From Chloroflexota bacterium (GTDB lineage: Bacteria; Chloroflexota; Anaerolineae; Anaerolineales; Villigracilaceae): a DNA stretch of 64,000 nt. Positions 18,087 to 26,900 of the stretch are shown piece after piece. The translations under genes and the position numbers were made by a program. Under the pieces are notes generated by a model, which saw nothing but the letters and a program-made list of their open reading frames with translations, was not told where the DNA came from and searched no databases. The stretch's first letter is position 1; each line of letters opens with the position of its first letter. The stretch is from the NCBI GenBank assembly GCA_016219545.1, contig JACRMH010000022.1, positions 101,108 to 165,107 on the forward strand, read 5' to 3'.

Positions 18087-18120
18087 AAATCCCCGATCTT
18101 TTTTCGGGGATTTTTCTTTT
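18087..18120 (+). terminator. terminator of the tRNA-Leu gene
   Basis: Arms AAAATCCCCGA and TCGGGGATTTT followed by a T-rich tail (TTTTTCTTTT). It begins 10 bases after the tRNA. Confidence 0.9.
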
Positions 18121-18146
18121 GTAGCGCGACATTAATGTCGCGTTAC
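18121..18146. repeat. palindrome GTAGCGCGACAT / ATGTCGCGTTAC
   Basis: A 26-bp near-perfect palindrome (one G-T pair) placed between the tRNA terminator and the stop codon of the DDAH gene. A second copy of the same half-sites occurs at 55161-55213, so it is a dispersed element that may also act at the 3' end of the DDAH operon. Confidence 0.8.
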
Positions 18147-18147
18147 A

Positions 18148-18909
18148 TTATGAAATGATCAAACTGCAACAGGTGACCGCGCCTTCGGCCTTTGCGAGTT
18201 CATCCACAGTTACTGCTTGAATTTTATATCCACGTGCTTCGAGTTTTGTGCGTGTCTTTGGGAAGGACGTGGGGTAAATGATCTGTCCATTCACCGGAAG
18301 GCAATTCGCCGCAAAAGGTTCGGACGGATCAACTTCGATCAAGTCATATTCTGCGAAATAAGACGGCGACACCCAATTCTTGTTGATGAGCAGGGTCTTG
18401 TCATCTACGTGTGTGACGGCTGTCTTTAGGTGCAGGCAGTCTGTCATTTCAGCGCCGATGACGTTATAGCCATATTTGCTCAATAAGTTTTGCATTTGTT
18501 CGATGGCGGCCGAATTACTGCGCGTGGATAAGCCAACGTAAATGTTCTTTCCCAAAACAAGCACATCGCCGCCATCCACTGTGGCGGGGGCAGTGACATG
18601 TATCAGCGTGCGATGGGGAGTTAATGCCCGGATGATGGAGTCTGTTTCTGGTTTTCGGGAATCAGCCCCAGGTCGGGTGATGACCGCGACTTCATCCAAA
18701 ATAAATGCAATATCCTCCACAAAAACCGAGTCGGGCAGATCCTTTTCCTCGGGCAATTCAATTACTTCGCATCCAACTTTTACCAATGCGCTAACGTATT
18801 CACGATGTTGAGCACGCGCCACTTCCAGGTTGATCGGCGTGCGTTCGATGTGAGTCAGTTCGCATTCATTGAAGCGCGAACTGACTTCACGTGTAATTGC
18901 AAGGGTCAT
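18148..18909 (-). CDS. ddaH: dimethylarginine dimethylaminohydrolase-like amidinotransferase-fold enzyme
   Basis: A 253-residue protein of the DDAH branch of the guanidino-group modifying superfamily; known members hydrolyse N-methylated arginines to citrulline and methylamines. Catalytic residues are visible: the E65/D66 pair in FVEDIAF, D112 in VDGGDVL, H160 in CLHLKTAV and the nucleophile among C247/C248 in AVTCCSLI near the C-terminus. The N-terminal half has PDSVFVEDI and VITRPGA, typical of the family. Its ATG abuts the stop of the ABC ATPase gene, so it is the last gene of an amino-acid importer operon. The substrate could also be another guanidine compound. Confidence 0.88.
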   Translation of the reverse strand: MTLAITREVSSRFNECELTHIERTPINLEVARAQHREYVSALVKVGCEVIELPEEKDLPDSVFVEDIAFILDEVAVITRPGADSRKPETDSIIRALTPHRTLIHVTAPATVDGGDVLVLGKNIYVGLSTRSNSAAIEQMQNLLSKYGYNVIGAEMTDCLHLKTAVTHVDDKTLLINKNWVSPSYFAEYDLIEVDPSEPFAANCLPVNGQIIYPTSFPKTRTKLEARGYKIQAVTVDELAKAEGAVTCCSLIIS

Positions 18910-19671
18910 TTATTGTTCACCGGAGCGATAACGTTCGATCAAAGCTTTGGTGCGCGGGTCTTTCGGATTGGTGAATAGATCGCTGGGCTTGGCGTCTTCG
19001 ATGATCTCACCATCGCCCATCACGAGCACACGGTCGGCTACATCTTTTGCAAAACCCATTTCGTGAGTGACCACGAGCATGGTCATGCCGTCGAGGGCGA
19101 GCTTCTTCATGACGTTTAACACTTCGCCGATGAGTTCAGGGTCAAGCGCGGAAGTGGGCTCATCAAAGAGCATGACCTTTGGTTCCATGGTGAGCGCACG
19201 GGCAATGGCAACGCGCTGCTTTTGTCCGCCGGAGAGCCGCATGGGATATTCATCTTTTTTCCAAAGCATATCAACATGATTCAGATTCTTCTCGGCCAAT
19301 GCAATGGCTTTATCGCGATCCATGCCTTTGACCTGTACCGGTCCTTCGATGACATTTTCCAGCACGCTCATGTGAGGGAATAAATTGAATTCCTGAAAGA
19401 CCATGCCGGTTCTCAAACGCACTTCATGGACAAGGTCGCGATTGATCTTTCCTTTTTCACCGCCCTCCACTTTGACGCCGTCCACTTCAATGGTTCCATG
19501 TGAAGGTACTTCAAGGAAGTTGATGCAGCGCAACAAAGTGCTTTTGCCCGAACCACTGCGCCCGATGAGACATACCACCTCACGCGGCATGACCTCAAGG
19601 CTGATGTCCTTCAAGACATGCAGGCGTCCGAAATATTTATCGAGGTTGGAGATTTTTACAATGGGAACCAT
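18910..19671 (-). CDS. polar amino-acid ABC transporter, ATP-binding protein (GlnQ/HisP type)
   Basis: A 253-residue ABC ATPase with Walker [10 protein letters not shown], the Q-loop region [18 protein letters not shown], the signature [15 protein letters not shown], Walker [15 protein letters not shown] and the switch histidine in VVTHEMGFA. These are the standard marks of the GlnQ/HisP/ArtP subfamily. It powers the permease encoded just upstream. Gaps to both neighbours are zero to one base, so it is translationally coupled. Confidence 0.93.
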   Translation of the reverse strand: MVPIVKISNLDKYFGRLHVLKDISLEVMPREVVCLIGRSGSGKSTLLRCINFLEVPSHGTIEVDGVKVEGGEKGKINRDLVHEVRLRTGMVFQEFNLFPHMSVLENVIEGPVQVKGMDRDKAIALAEKNLNHVDMLWKKDEYPMRLSGGQKQRVAIARALTMEPKVMLFDEPTSALDPELIGEVLNVMKKLALDGMTMLVVTHEMGFAKDVADRVLVMGDGEIIEDAKPSDLFTNPKDPRTKALIERYRSGEQ

Positions 19672-19672
19672 G

Positions 19673-20512
19673 TTATCGGTCTCCTTTGGATAAACGGGCT
19701 TCGATGCGGCTTTGCAGGTAACTCAGGAGCAAGGTCATGGCCCAATAGAACATGGCGGCCATGATGAGCGCTTCAAGGTTATGGAATTGAGCACGACCTA
19801 CTTTCGTAGAGCGCCACATCAGTTCGTGGACGAAGCCGGTAACTGAGACGAGGGCCGAGTCTTTGGTCATGGCGATGAATTCGTTGCCCGTGGGTGGTAT
19901 GGCGAAGCGCAGGGCCTGCGGCAGGATGACGCGTTTCATGGTCTGGCCGGGTGTCATGCCGAGGGCGATGGCGGCTTCACGCTGACCCTTGCCAACCGAG
20001 CTTAAACCGGCGCGGAAGATCTCAGACATATAGGCCCCATAATTTAAGCCGAGGGCGATCACACCGGCCCATAATCCGGGAAGAATGATCCCCAATTGAG
20101 GCAGGGCAAGGAAGAAGAAAAAGATTTGAAGATAGAGCGGAGTCCCGCGAATGAGTGAAACGTAAAAAGTGCTTAGTGCATAAATGGGTGGGAAAGTGGA
20201 AAGACGCCCGAGGGCAGCTAGTAGTGCAAGGATCGTGGCCAATACGATCGAAAGCAGGGAGATTTTTATGGTTTGACCAAGTCCGCCCGCAATGAAGACC
20301 AGATTATCCTTAATGAAAGTAGTATCCAGTTGGATGGTTTTAATGCCGAGAATATTTTGCCCGCTAAAGAGGAAGATCAGGATGAGGATCAGCACCATCC
20401 ATGAGAGTGCAACGTTGGCCTTGAATTGTAGTTCCTTACGTTGATTGGCTTCAAAGATCAAGTCCGCTTGTGATTTCGGCGCGTTAGGTTCATTTTTTGC
20501 GAAAAGGTTCAT
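19673..20512 (-). CDS. polar amino-acid ABC transporter permease
   Basis: A 279-residue membrane protein of the HisM/GlnP family. After a cytoplasmic N-terminus of about 35 residues comes a first helix, a long loop, and the core of four to five helices, with the sequence [16 protein letters not shown] and the EAA loop [22 protein letters not shown] that docks on the ATPase. Only one permease gene is present, so it probably acts as a homodimer. A strong hairpin separates it from the binding-protein gene upstream. Confidence 0.92.
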   Translation of the reverse strand: MNLFAKNEPNAPKSQADLIFEANQRKELQFKANVALSWMVLILILIFLFSGQNILGIKTIQLDTTFIKDNLVFIAGGLGQTIKISLLSIVLATILALLAALGRLSTFPPIYALSTFYVSLIRGTPLYLQIFFFFLALPQLGIILPGLWAGVIALGLNYGAYMSEIFRAGLSSVGKGQREAAIALGMTPGQTMKRVILPQALRFAIPPTGNEFIAMTKDSALVSVTGFVHELMWRSTKVGRAQFHNLEALIMAAMFYWAMTLLLSYLQSRIEARLSKGDR

Positions 20513-20538
20513 TGCGAGTTTTTCCTTTTGTGCAAGAA

Positions 20539-20575
20539 AATAAAGGGAAGCGGCATTTAGCCGCTTCCCTTTATT
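20539..20575 (-). terminator. intercistronic hairpin between binding protein and permease genes
   Basis: A perfect 16-bp stem (AATAAAGGGAAGCGGC) with a 5-nt loop, in the middle of the importer operon. A hairpin here typically stops part of the transcription or protects the upstream mRNA, so that the binding protein is made in excess over the membrane parts. That role is inferred from position. Confidence 0.75.
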
Positions 20576-20588
20576 GAATTCACCAATT

Positions 20589-21488
20589 TTATTTTATGAG
20601 GCCTTGAGTCAAATCCTTGCCAAACCACTGTGTAGAAAGTCCACTAAGGGTACCATCTGCGTGCAGGGCTGTCAGGATCTTATCCACTTCGGCGAGCAAG
20701 GTGGCTGAGCTGAGGGTTGAGGATTTGTCAAAAGCGGCGGCTAAAACTTCGTTATAGACGGCGTCCCCAAGTTGTTTCACAGGCATTCCAGCCGCAATGT
20801 TAGCATCAACAACAGTCACTGCGGTGACATAGCCTACAAAATCTTCACGTCCGGCTGCCAAAGATTGGGCACATTCCTGGTCGGTTTCAAGCGGTACAGC
20901 GACCACACCAGCAGGTGCTTTGGAATAAATTAAGATTCCAGGTCCCAAATCTCCGCCATTAAGCCAGGTTTCGTAAGTGGTGGAAGTGCCTGCGCATAAT
21001 GCCTTGCCGGCCAGCTCATCCAGTGAAGCAAATGTGGAATCTGCTTTTACTGCGACGACAGCGGGTGTACCGTAATATGGCACACTAAAATCCAATACTT
21101 TCTGGCGATCGGGCAAAATGGTCATTGAGCCGACGCTGACATCCCACTTATCAGACCAGTTACCAGCGGTGATGATATCCCAGGCGGGGGTGGCGAAGCA
21201 GGTTTCGACGCCCAGTCCATCACCGATCTTGTGAGCTACATCTACATCAAAGCCTTGTAATTCGGCGGTGGTCAGTGCATCTGCGGGGCATTTGGTGTCA
21301 GCCGGGCGTTTGCCGTTCGTGTTGAGGAAGGACTGGGGTTCGTAGTTCGGGTCGGTTGAGACCATAATGTAACCACGTTCCTTGATCGCGCCAAGCAGAT
21401 CAGAAGCGGTTGACTTCCCACCACCACATGCAGAAAGCACGAGGGAGGCCAGAACGAGCAGGCTGGCCAGTGTAAACAGTTTTTTCAT
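20589..21488 (-). CDS. amino-acid ABC transporter substrate-binding lipoprotein
   Basis: A 299-residue solute-binding protein of family 3. The track ORF begins at 21521, but ATG 21488 has GGAGGAG upstream and gives a proper lipoprotein signal: MKKLFTLASLLVLASLVLSAC, with the lipid-modified cysteine in LSAC. The mature part contains YIMVSTDPNYEPQSF, GFDVDVAHKIGD and VGSMTILPDRQKVLDFS, typical for polar amino-acid binding. With the DDAH-type enzyme at the end of the operon, arginine or methylated arginine is a plausible ligand, but the sequence does not prove it. Confidence 0.9.
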   Translation of the reverse strand: MKKLFTLASLLVLASLVLSACGGGKSTASDLLGAIKERGYIMVSTDPNYEPQSFLNTNGKRPADTKCPADALTTAELQGFDVDVAHKIGDGLGVETCFATPAWDIITAGNWSDKWDVSVGSMTILPDRQKVLDFSVPYYGTPAVVAVKADSTFASLDELAGKALCAGTSTTYETWLNGGDLGPGILIYSKAPAGVVAVPLETDQECAQSLAAGREDFVGYVTAVTVVDANIAAGMPVKQLGDAVYNEVLAAAFDKSSTLSSATLLAEVDKILTALHADGTLSGLSTQWFGKDLTQGLIK

Positions 21489-21515
21489 TTGCTCCTCCAA
21501 GAGAAATAAAATGAT

Positions 21516-21554
21516 TGGCAACTTTTAAATTGCCACGGGATGATGTTCATCCCG
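21516..21554. promoter_or_regulatory. two adjacent small hairpins in the leader of the amino-acid importer operon
   Basis: TGGCAA / TTGCCA (21516-21535) and CGGGATGA / TCATCCCG with a 3-nt loop (21536-21554) lie side by side upstream of the ribosome-binding site. They could form tandem RNA hairpins or be operator dyads. No known riboswitch pattern is recognised. Confidence 0.45.
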
Positions 21555-21653
21555 CAGTCCTAAGCATAGACCATTTTTTTCATTTGTGCAAGGATTTTTC
21601 TCTCATAATTTCGTAATGGTACAATTACCCAAAAACCTGTCTGGAGGCGACCC

Positions 21654-22064
21654 ATGTCCGCGATCTTTCCGAGTAAAGAATGGCTCAATGAGTTGGAAGT
21701 GAAACTTAATTCAGATCCAAAATATGCCGATGTTGCCAAAAATTGGGAAGGCGACATATTCATTGTGATCGAACCCAAGGGTAATTTGAAGGAACCCCTC
21801 TCGGTCTATCTGGACCTGTGGCATGGGAAGTGCAAAAAAGTGGAATACAACCCTGCGGCAGGGACCTACCCAAAACCAACCTTTACGCTGACGGCCAACT
21901 ATGACGATATTAAAGACATCGCCACCGGAAAATTAAACCCCATGACAGCCATGATGACCATGAAATTAAAAGTAAAAGGCAACATGGGTTACATGATGCG
22001 AAACGTCCCCACCGTATTGGACTTTGTCCGCTGTTTGCAGGAAGTAACAACGGAAATTCTTTAG
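21654..22064 (+). CDS. SCP2 sterol-binding-domain protein
   Basis: A 136-residue soluble protein with the SCP-2 sterol-transfer fold: a helix-rich N-terminus, the strand region GDIFIVIEPKG...SVYLDLWHGKCKKV, and the characteristic C-terminal FTLTANYDDIKDIATGKLNPMTAMM with MKLKVKGNMG. Bacterial members bind fatty acids, lipids or similar hydrophobic ligands. The ATG has GGAGG upstream, and TACAAT about 30 bases before it may be the -10 box. The aldehyde:ferredoxin oxidoreductase gene follows after 69 bp, so the two may work together on a hydrophobic aldehyde; this is inference. Confidence 0.82.
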   Translation: MSAIFPSKEWLNELEVKLNSDPKYADVAKNWEGDIFIVIEPKGNLKEPLSVYLDLWHGKCKKVEYNPAAGTYPKPTFTLTANYDDIKDIATGKLNPMTAMMTMKLKVKGNMGYMMRNVPTVLDFVRCLQEVTTEIL

Positions 22065-22072
22065 GCGTTGAA

Positions 22073-22130
22073 AGTTGAAGGTTACAGGTTGAAAGTCAAA
22101 CTTGTAACCTTCAACTTGTAACCTTCAACT
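22073..22130. repeat. TTGAAGGTTACA-type inverted and direct repeats
   Basis: AGTTGAAGGTTACA at 22073-22086 is followed by two tandem copies of its exact reverse complement, TGTAACCTTCAACT (22103-22116 and 22117-22130). The last copy ends a few bases before the AOR start codon. A related element with the same AACCTTCAA core lies at 33581-33625. Confidence 0.8.
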
Positions 22131-22133
22131 CAA

Positions 22134-23951
22134 ATGCAACCCATCCTCAAAATAAATCTCACCACCAACGCAACCGAAGAATTTGTCATCCCAAAAGAGT
22201 GGGTGAACGAATTTCTCGGCGGAGCATCCCTTGCCGCACGGATTCTGTATCCGTATCTCACCAAGGAACTTGACCCGTTATCAGCAGAATCACCGTTGCT
22301 CTTTATCACCGGTCCGCTTACAGGGACGAATGGCCCGACCACTGGTCGCTTTGTGATCTGTGGGAAAGGTCCCGCCACGAACTTGTGGGCTGAATCCAAC
22401 ATCGGCGGCTTCTGGGGACCAGAACTGCGCGCGGCGGGTTACGATGGATTATGGATCACAGGGAAATCTCAAAGCCCGGTCTATCTTTGGATCGAAGACG
22501 GCAGGCTTGAGGTCAGGAATGCGGCGAGTGTTTGGGGTAAGGATATTTATCAGACTCAGGAAATGATCAAAGAAGAAGTCGGAGTCAAAGGCGCGCATGT
22601 CGCCGTGATCGGAGAAGGCGGGGAGAACGGCGTCTTGTATGCATCCATTGCGTGTGACCATGGACGCTTTGCCGGGCGCACTGGACTCGGCGCGGTGATG
22701 GGCTCGAAGAATCTCAAAGCCGTTGCGGTGCATGGTACGAAGAAAATTGCAGTTGCGGACTTTGAACGTTATTCCGCGTTGCGTTCCGAAGCTAACCGCA
22801 CGCTTAAGCAGGATAATGAAACGAAAATTTTTCACGAACTCGGCACGGCAGGCGGAGCAAATTTCGCGGAATATCTCGGGCAAATGCCTTCGAAATATTA
22901 TCATCAAGGTTCCTTTGAAGGCGTGGACAATGTCTCCGGCTCGAAGATGGCCGAAAGTATTCTAGTTGGGACGAGCGCCTGTCAGGGTTGTGTCATCGCT
23001 TGTGGACGTGTGGTGAATCTCGGCGACGGAAAAAAACGCAAGGGTCCTGAGTACGAAACCATTGTCGGCTTTGGACCGAACCTTTTAATTGATGACCTCG
23101 CTGAAACCGTGCGGCTCGGTGAACTGTGTGACCTGTATGGCATGGATGTTATCAGCACGGCCAACACGATTGGGTTGGCTTTTTATTTGTATGAATTGGG
23201 CAGGTTGACTAAAGAAGATACCGGCGGTATTGAACTGACTTGGGGAAATTTCATGGCAGTGCGTCAGCTAATCCCCATGATCGCACATCGTGAAGGGATC
23301 GGCGAATTGCTTGCGCGCGGGTCACGTCAATTCGGCGCAGCATTCAATGCGGAAGATGAAGCCGTGCAGGTGAATGGACTCGAGGTGGCATACCACGATC
23401 CGCGTGGTGTTTCTGGCATGGCTCTGACCTATGCCACCAGTCCGCGCGGCGCTTGCCATAACCAGTCAGATTATTTCTTTGTGGATTGGGGACATACCAA
23501 CGAACAGATCGGCATTGAATTCTTTGAACGTCATGTGCAGTCAGAGAAGGCGGCGAACGTGGCGCGCCATCAAAATTGGCGGACCGTCTTCAACTCGGCG
23601 GTGATGTGTATCTTTGCGAATGTGGAACCCAAAATGCAGGTGGACCTGGTCAATGCGGCCTGCGGCCTGGATTGGACTCTCGCCGATATGATGAAGTCCG
23701 GCGAGCGCGCCTGGAATCTCAAACGCGCCATCAATAACCGCATGGGGTTGACCCGAGCGAATGATAAATTACCCAAGGCATTTCTCGAACCCTACAAAGA
23801 AGGCGGAGCGGCTGGATTTGTCCCTGATTTGCCTGCCATGCTTAACGCCTACTATGAAGCGCGGGGTTGGGATAAGGAAAGCGGGAAGCCCTCTGAAGAG
23901 AAGTTGATCGAGTTGGGGCTGGGGGATGTGGCGAAGGAGTTGTGGGATTAA
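22134..23951 (+). CDS. aor: aldehyde:ferredoxin oxidoreductase (tungsten/molybdopterin)
   Basis: A 605-residue protein of the AOR family, which oxidises aldehydes to carboxylates with ferredoxin, using a tungsto-bispterin and one [4Fe-4S] cluster. The cluster cysteines are C283, C286 and C290 in CQGCVIACG and C492 in AVMCIFAN. Other family marks are GGASLAARILY at the N-terminus, SNIGGFWGPELRAAGYDG and GRFAGRTGLGAVMGSKNLKA. The start codon has no ribosome-binding site; the repeat immediately upstream ends four bases before it, so translation may depend on the SCP2 gene. Presence of the enzyme suggests an anaerobic lifestyle. Confidence 0.93.
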   Translation: MQPILKINLTTNATEEFVIPKEWVNEFLGGASLAARILYPYLTKELDPLSAESPLLFITGPLTGTNGPTTGRFVICGKGPATNLWAESNIGGFWGPELRAAGYDGLWITGKSQSPVYLWIEDGRLEVRNAASVWGKDIYQTQEMIKEEVGVKGAHVAVIGEGGENGVLYASIACDHGRFAGRTGLGAVMGSKNLKAVAVHGTKKIAVADFERYSALRSEANRTLKQDNETKIFHELGTAGGANFAEYLGQMPSKYYHQGSFEGVDNVSGSKMAESILVGTSACQGCVIACGRVVNLGDGKKRKGPEYETIVGFGPNLLIDDLAETVRLGELCDLYGMDVISTANTIGLAFYLYELGRLTKEDTGGIELTWGNFMAVRQLIPMIAHREGIGELLARGSRQFGAAFNAEDEAVQVNGLEVAYHDPRGVSGMALTYATSPRGACHNQSDYFFVDWGHTNEQIGIEFFERHVQSEKAANVARHQNWRTVFNSAVMCIFANVEPKMQVDLVNAACGLDWTLADMMKSGERAWNLKRAINNRMGLTRANDKLPKAFLEPYKEGGAAGFVPDLPAMLNAYYEARGWDKESGKPSEEKLIELGLGDVAKELWD

Positions 23952-23959
23952 TTGATTCA

Positions 23960-23996
23960 GACCTGACAGGTTTCCAAAACCTGTCAGGTCTTTTTT
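23960..23996. terminator. terminator after aor (GACCTGACAGGTTT hairpin)
   Basis: A perfect 14-bp stem GACCTGACAGGTTT / AAACCTGTCAGGTC with a 3-nt loop, followed by TTTTTT on the plus strand. It lies between convergent genes. Its sequence style is the same as the hairpin at 27938. Confidence 0.88.
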
Positions 23997-26900
23997 ATTT
24001 CCCAGTCAAAATCAAAAAAGCTTTGACTACTTCGGGATCAAAATGTTTTCCCGACTCGGCGCGAATATGCTGGAATACTTTCTCTTTTGGCCAGCCGGGA
24101 CGATAAGAACGATTTGAAAGCAAGGCATCCCAAACATCCACTACAGCAAAAATCCGTGCAACCAGCGGGATTTGTACCCCTTTAAGTCCACGCGGGTAGC
24201 CCGTTCCATCCCATTTTTCATGATGGCAGTAGGGAATATCCAATGCTGATTTTAAATATTCAATTGATGAAAGCATATTATATGCATGGACAGGATGCTG
24301 GCGCATAATTATCCACTCCTCATCTGTAAGCTTGCCTGGTTTGAGTAGAATTGAATCAGGGATTCCTAATTTGCCAATATCGTGCAGGAGCGCCCCACGA
24401 TGGACGTGAACTTGTTCCGTTTCTGATATGCCTATTAGATTTGCGAGTCGCAAAGCCATTTCGGTTACCCGCAAAGTATGCCCTTCAGTCTCATGATCGC
24501 GCAGATCCATAGCGCGAGACCATCCTTCGATGGTTGCATCATAAGCTTGAAGGAGTTCCTTGTTCGAATTTTGCAGGTTATCAAAAAGCCGGGCATTACT
24601 TATGGCTACAGCAGCCTGTCCAGCTAAAGCATTCAAGAAATCGAGCCATTCCTGATCGCGTTTAACAATTGACCGTTGGTAGACCTCCAACACGCCGATT
24701 ACTTCCCCCTTGATTATTAAGGGTATACCAAAATAGCTGACAAATTTCTCATCTTTTAGGAAGCTGGTGAGAAATAAATCCCCAGACTCATCTTTTGGAT
24801 TAGGAAATTTCACAATTCGCTTTTCAATCGCTGCCCTGCCAGCATAACTCTCGCCTAATTTAACATGGGCCGTTTTGACGGCATCTGTCTGAAAACCATC
24901 TCCGGCAGCAAATTCAAGCGCATTCGTGTTGAAATTAATCAGTAGGACCGCAGCCGCATCTACTGCAAGCAGAGAGACGGCCTTTGCGATCAGGGCATTC
25001 AGACTGGGCTGCATGTCAAAATCAGATGCGATTGTACGGTCAATATCCTGCAGGGCAGTCAAATAATTAATCTGGCGGTGAATCTTTTCCTCCGCCTGCT
25101 TGCGCGCGGTGATGTCTGTAAAAACAGCCATTGTGCCATTAAAGCGCCCGTTTTCAAAGAGTGGACTGCCGCTTACCAACATGTTAACCCGTTTCCCGCT
25201 TTTGTGCAGAAAATCTATTTCATATTGTGAAGCCTGCCCAGTCGCACGCCGACTATCAGATTCATTAATAATTTCATGTTGATCGGCCGGGATGAATTTT
25301 GTCCAATGCAAGCCGAGGAACTCCTCAGGAAGGTATCCGGTAATGGCTGTGACGGCCGGGTTTATATAGCTAAAATTACCCTCATTGTTTTGGACCACGA
25401 TTCCTTCCGCCATATTGTTGATCAGATTCTCATCAAAATCTTTCAAGCGCCTGATCTCATCTTCAGCCTGTTTGCGCTCAGTGATGTCGCGCACGATGGC
25501 AGTATACAGGTTTCGCCCGCCAAGTTCAAGTTTTGAGATGGAGACTTCGCTCGGAAATTCCTCACCATCAGCTCGCAGAGAGATAAACGTTAATGCCGGG
25601 TTATTCATTGAGCGTCTGGTTAGATTGGATTCCCCAAAAGAGCGTACCGATGCCTTATGCCGGTCGCGATAATAATCAGCGATAAAGCGATCAAGGCTTC
25701 CTCCGATGGCCTCACTGGCTGTGCATCTAAACATCTTCTCGGCTGCGGGATTGAAAATGACTATTTTCTGATCTTCATCAATCGTGATAATGGCGTCCAT
25801 CGTTGTATTAAATATGCCTTCCAATTGCATTTGGCTACCCCGAAGCGAATCTTCGGCTATTTTGCGTTCAGTGATGTCGCGCGCCATACCGCGCACAATG
25901 GGAACAGTCCTGCCTTCAGCCCGCAAAGTATTGTTGTATTCCCAGATGCGGGTTTCGCCTGTGGCTGTCTGTATTTGCATGAGGCCGCGCGCATGGCCTG
26001 CAGTTTGCATCTTTTTCAAATATGCGCTGAAAAAGCGGCGCGTCTGGGGTGTGAGCAGGTCAGCCAGGTTCATTTGTAACAACTCTACGCGCGAATATCC
26101 GGTCAGCAGGATCGCTGCTTCATTCGCCGAGAGGAGCTTCCCTTCGAGGTCGTGCGTGCAAATCAAATCCTGGCTGTTCTCCACCAGGTCACGATAACGG
26201 TCTTCGCTCTCTTGGAACTTCTCTTCCGCTTGTTTGCGCTCGGTGATATCGCGATTCACACTGACATATCCCGTGATCTGCCCTCGATCATCATGCAACA
26301 CGATGGAAGAAACCTCCACATTGATCCTGATACCGTCCTTTCGTGCCTGAGTCGCTTCGCCGCTCCAGCGCCCCAATGCTGCGATCTCACTCCTCATCTT
26401 TTCTGCATCTGCTTCGGGCCATTGGGTCTGGACGATTTCCAGCCCGTTACGCCCGATGGCTTCCTCAGCCTTCCAGCCATACATGGATTCTGCCGCCGCA
26501 TTCCAGGCTGTGATTCGAAAATTCGAGTCGGAGGCAACAATGGCGTCGTTCACATTGCTTAGGAGTCTCGCATGATAGGAAAGTTCGGCCTCCGCCCGTT
26601 TGCTCTCGGTAATATCAATCGCCGATGTGAGCATGCACGGTGAGCCGTTAATCATGATAACTTCACCGGAAAATAGGGAAGTTCGTTCGCGGTTATCTTT
26701 TAGATGTACAACCACCTCGATATTTTCAAAACGACCCTGATCACGCATCCTCTGAGCGAAGCGGGCATGGTCTTCCGGGGAAATGATTCCCAATTCCAGC
26801 GCTGTTTTGCCAATGATCTGGTCGCGGGTAAGCCCGATGTTGGCGATGTATCTGTTATTAACATCAATTAGCCTTCCATCTTCGATGGCGCTCAAGCCCA

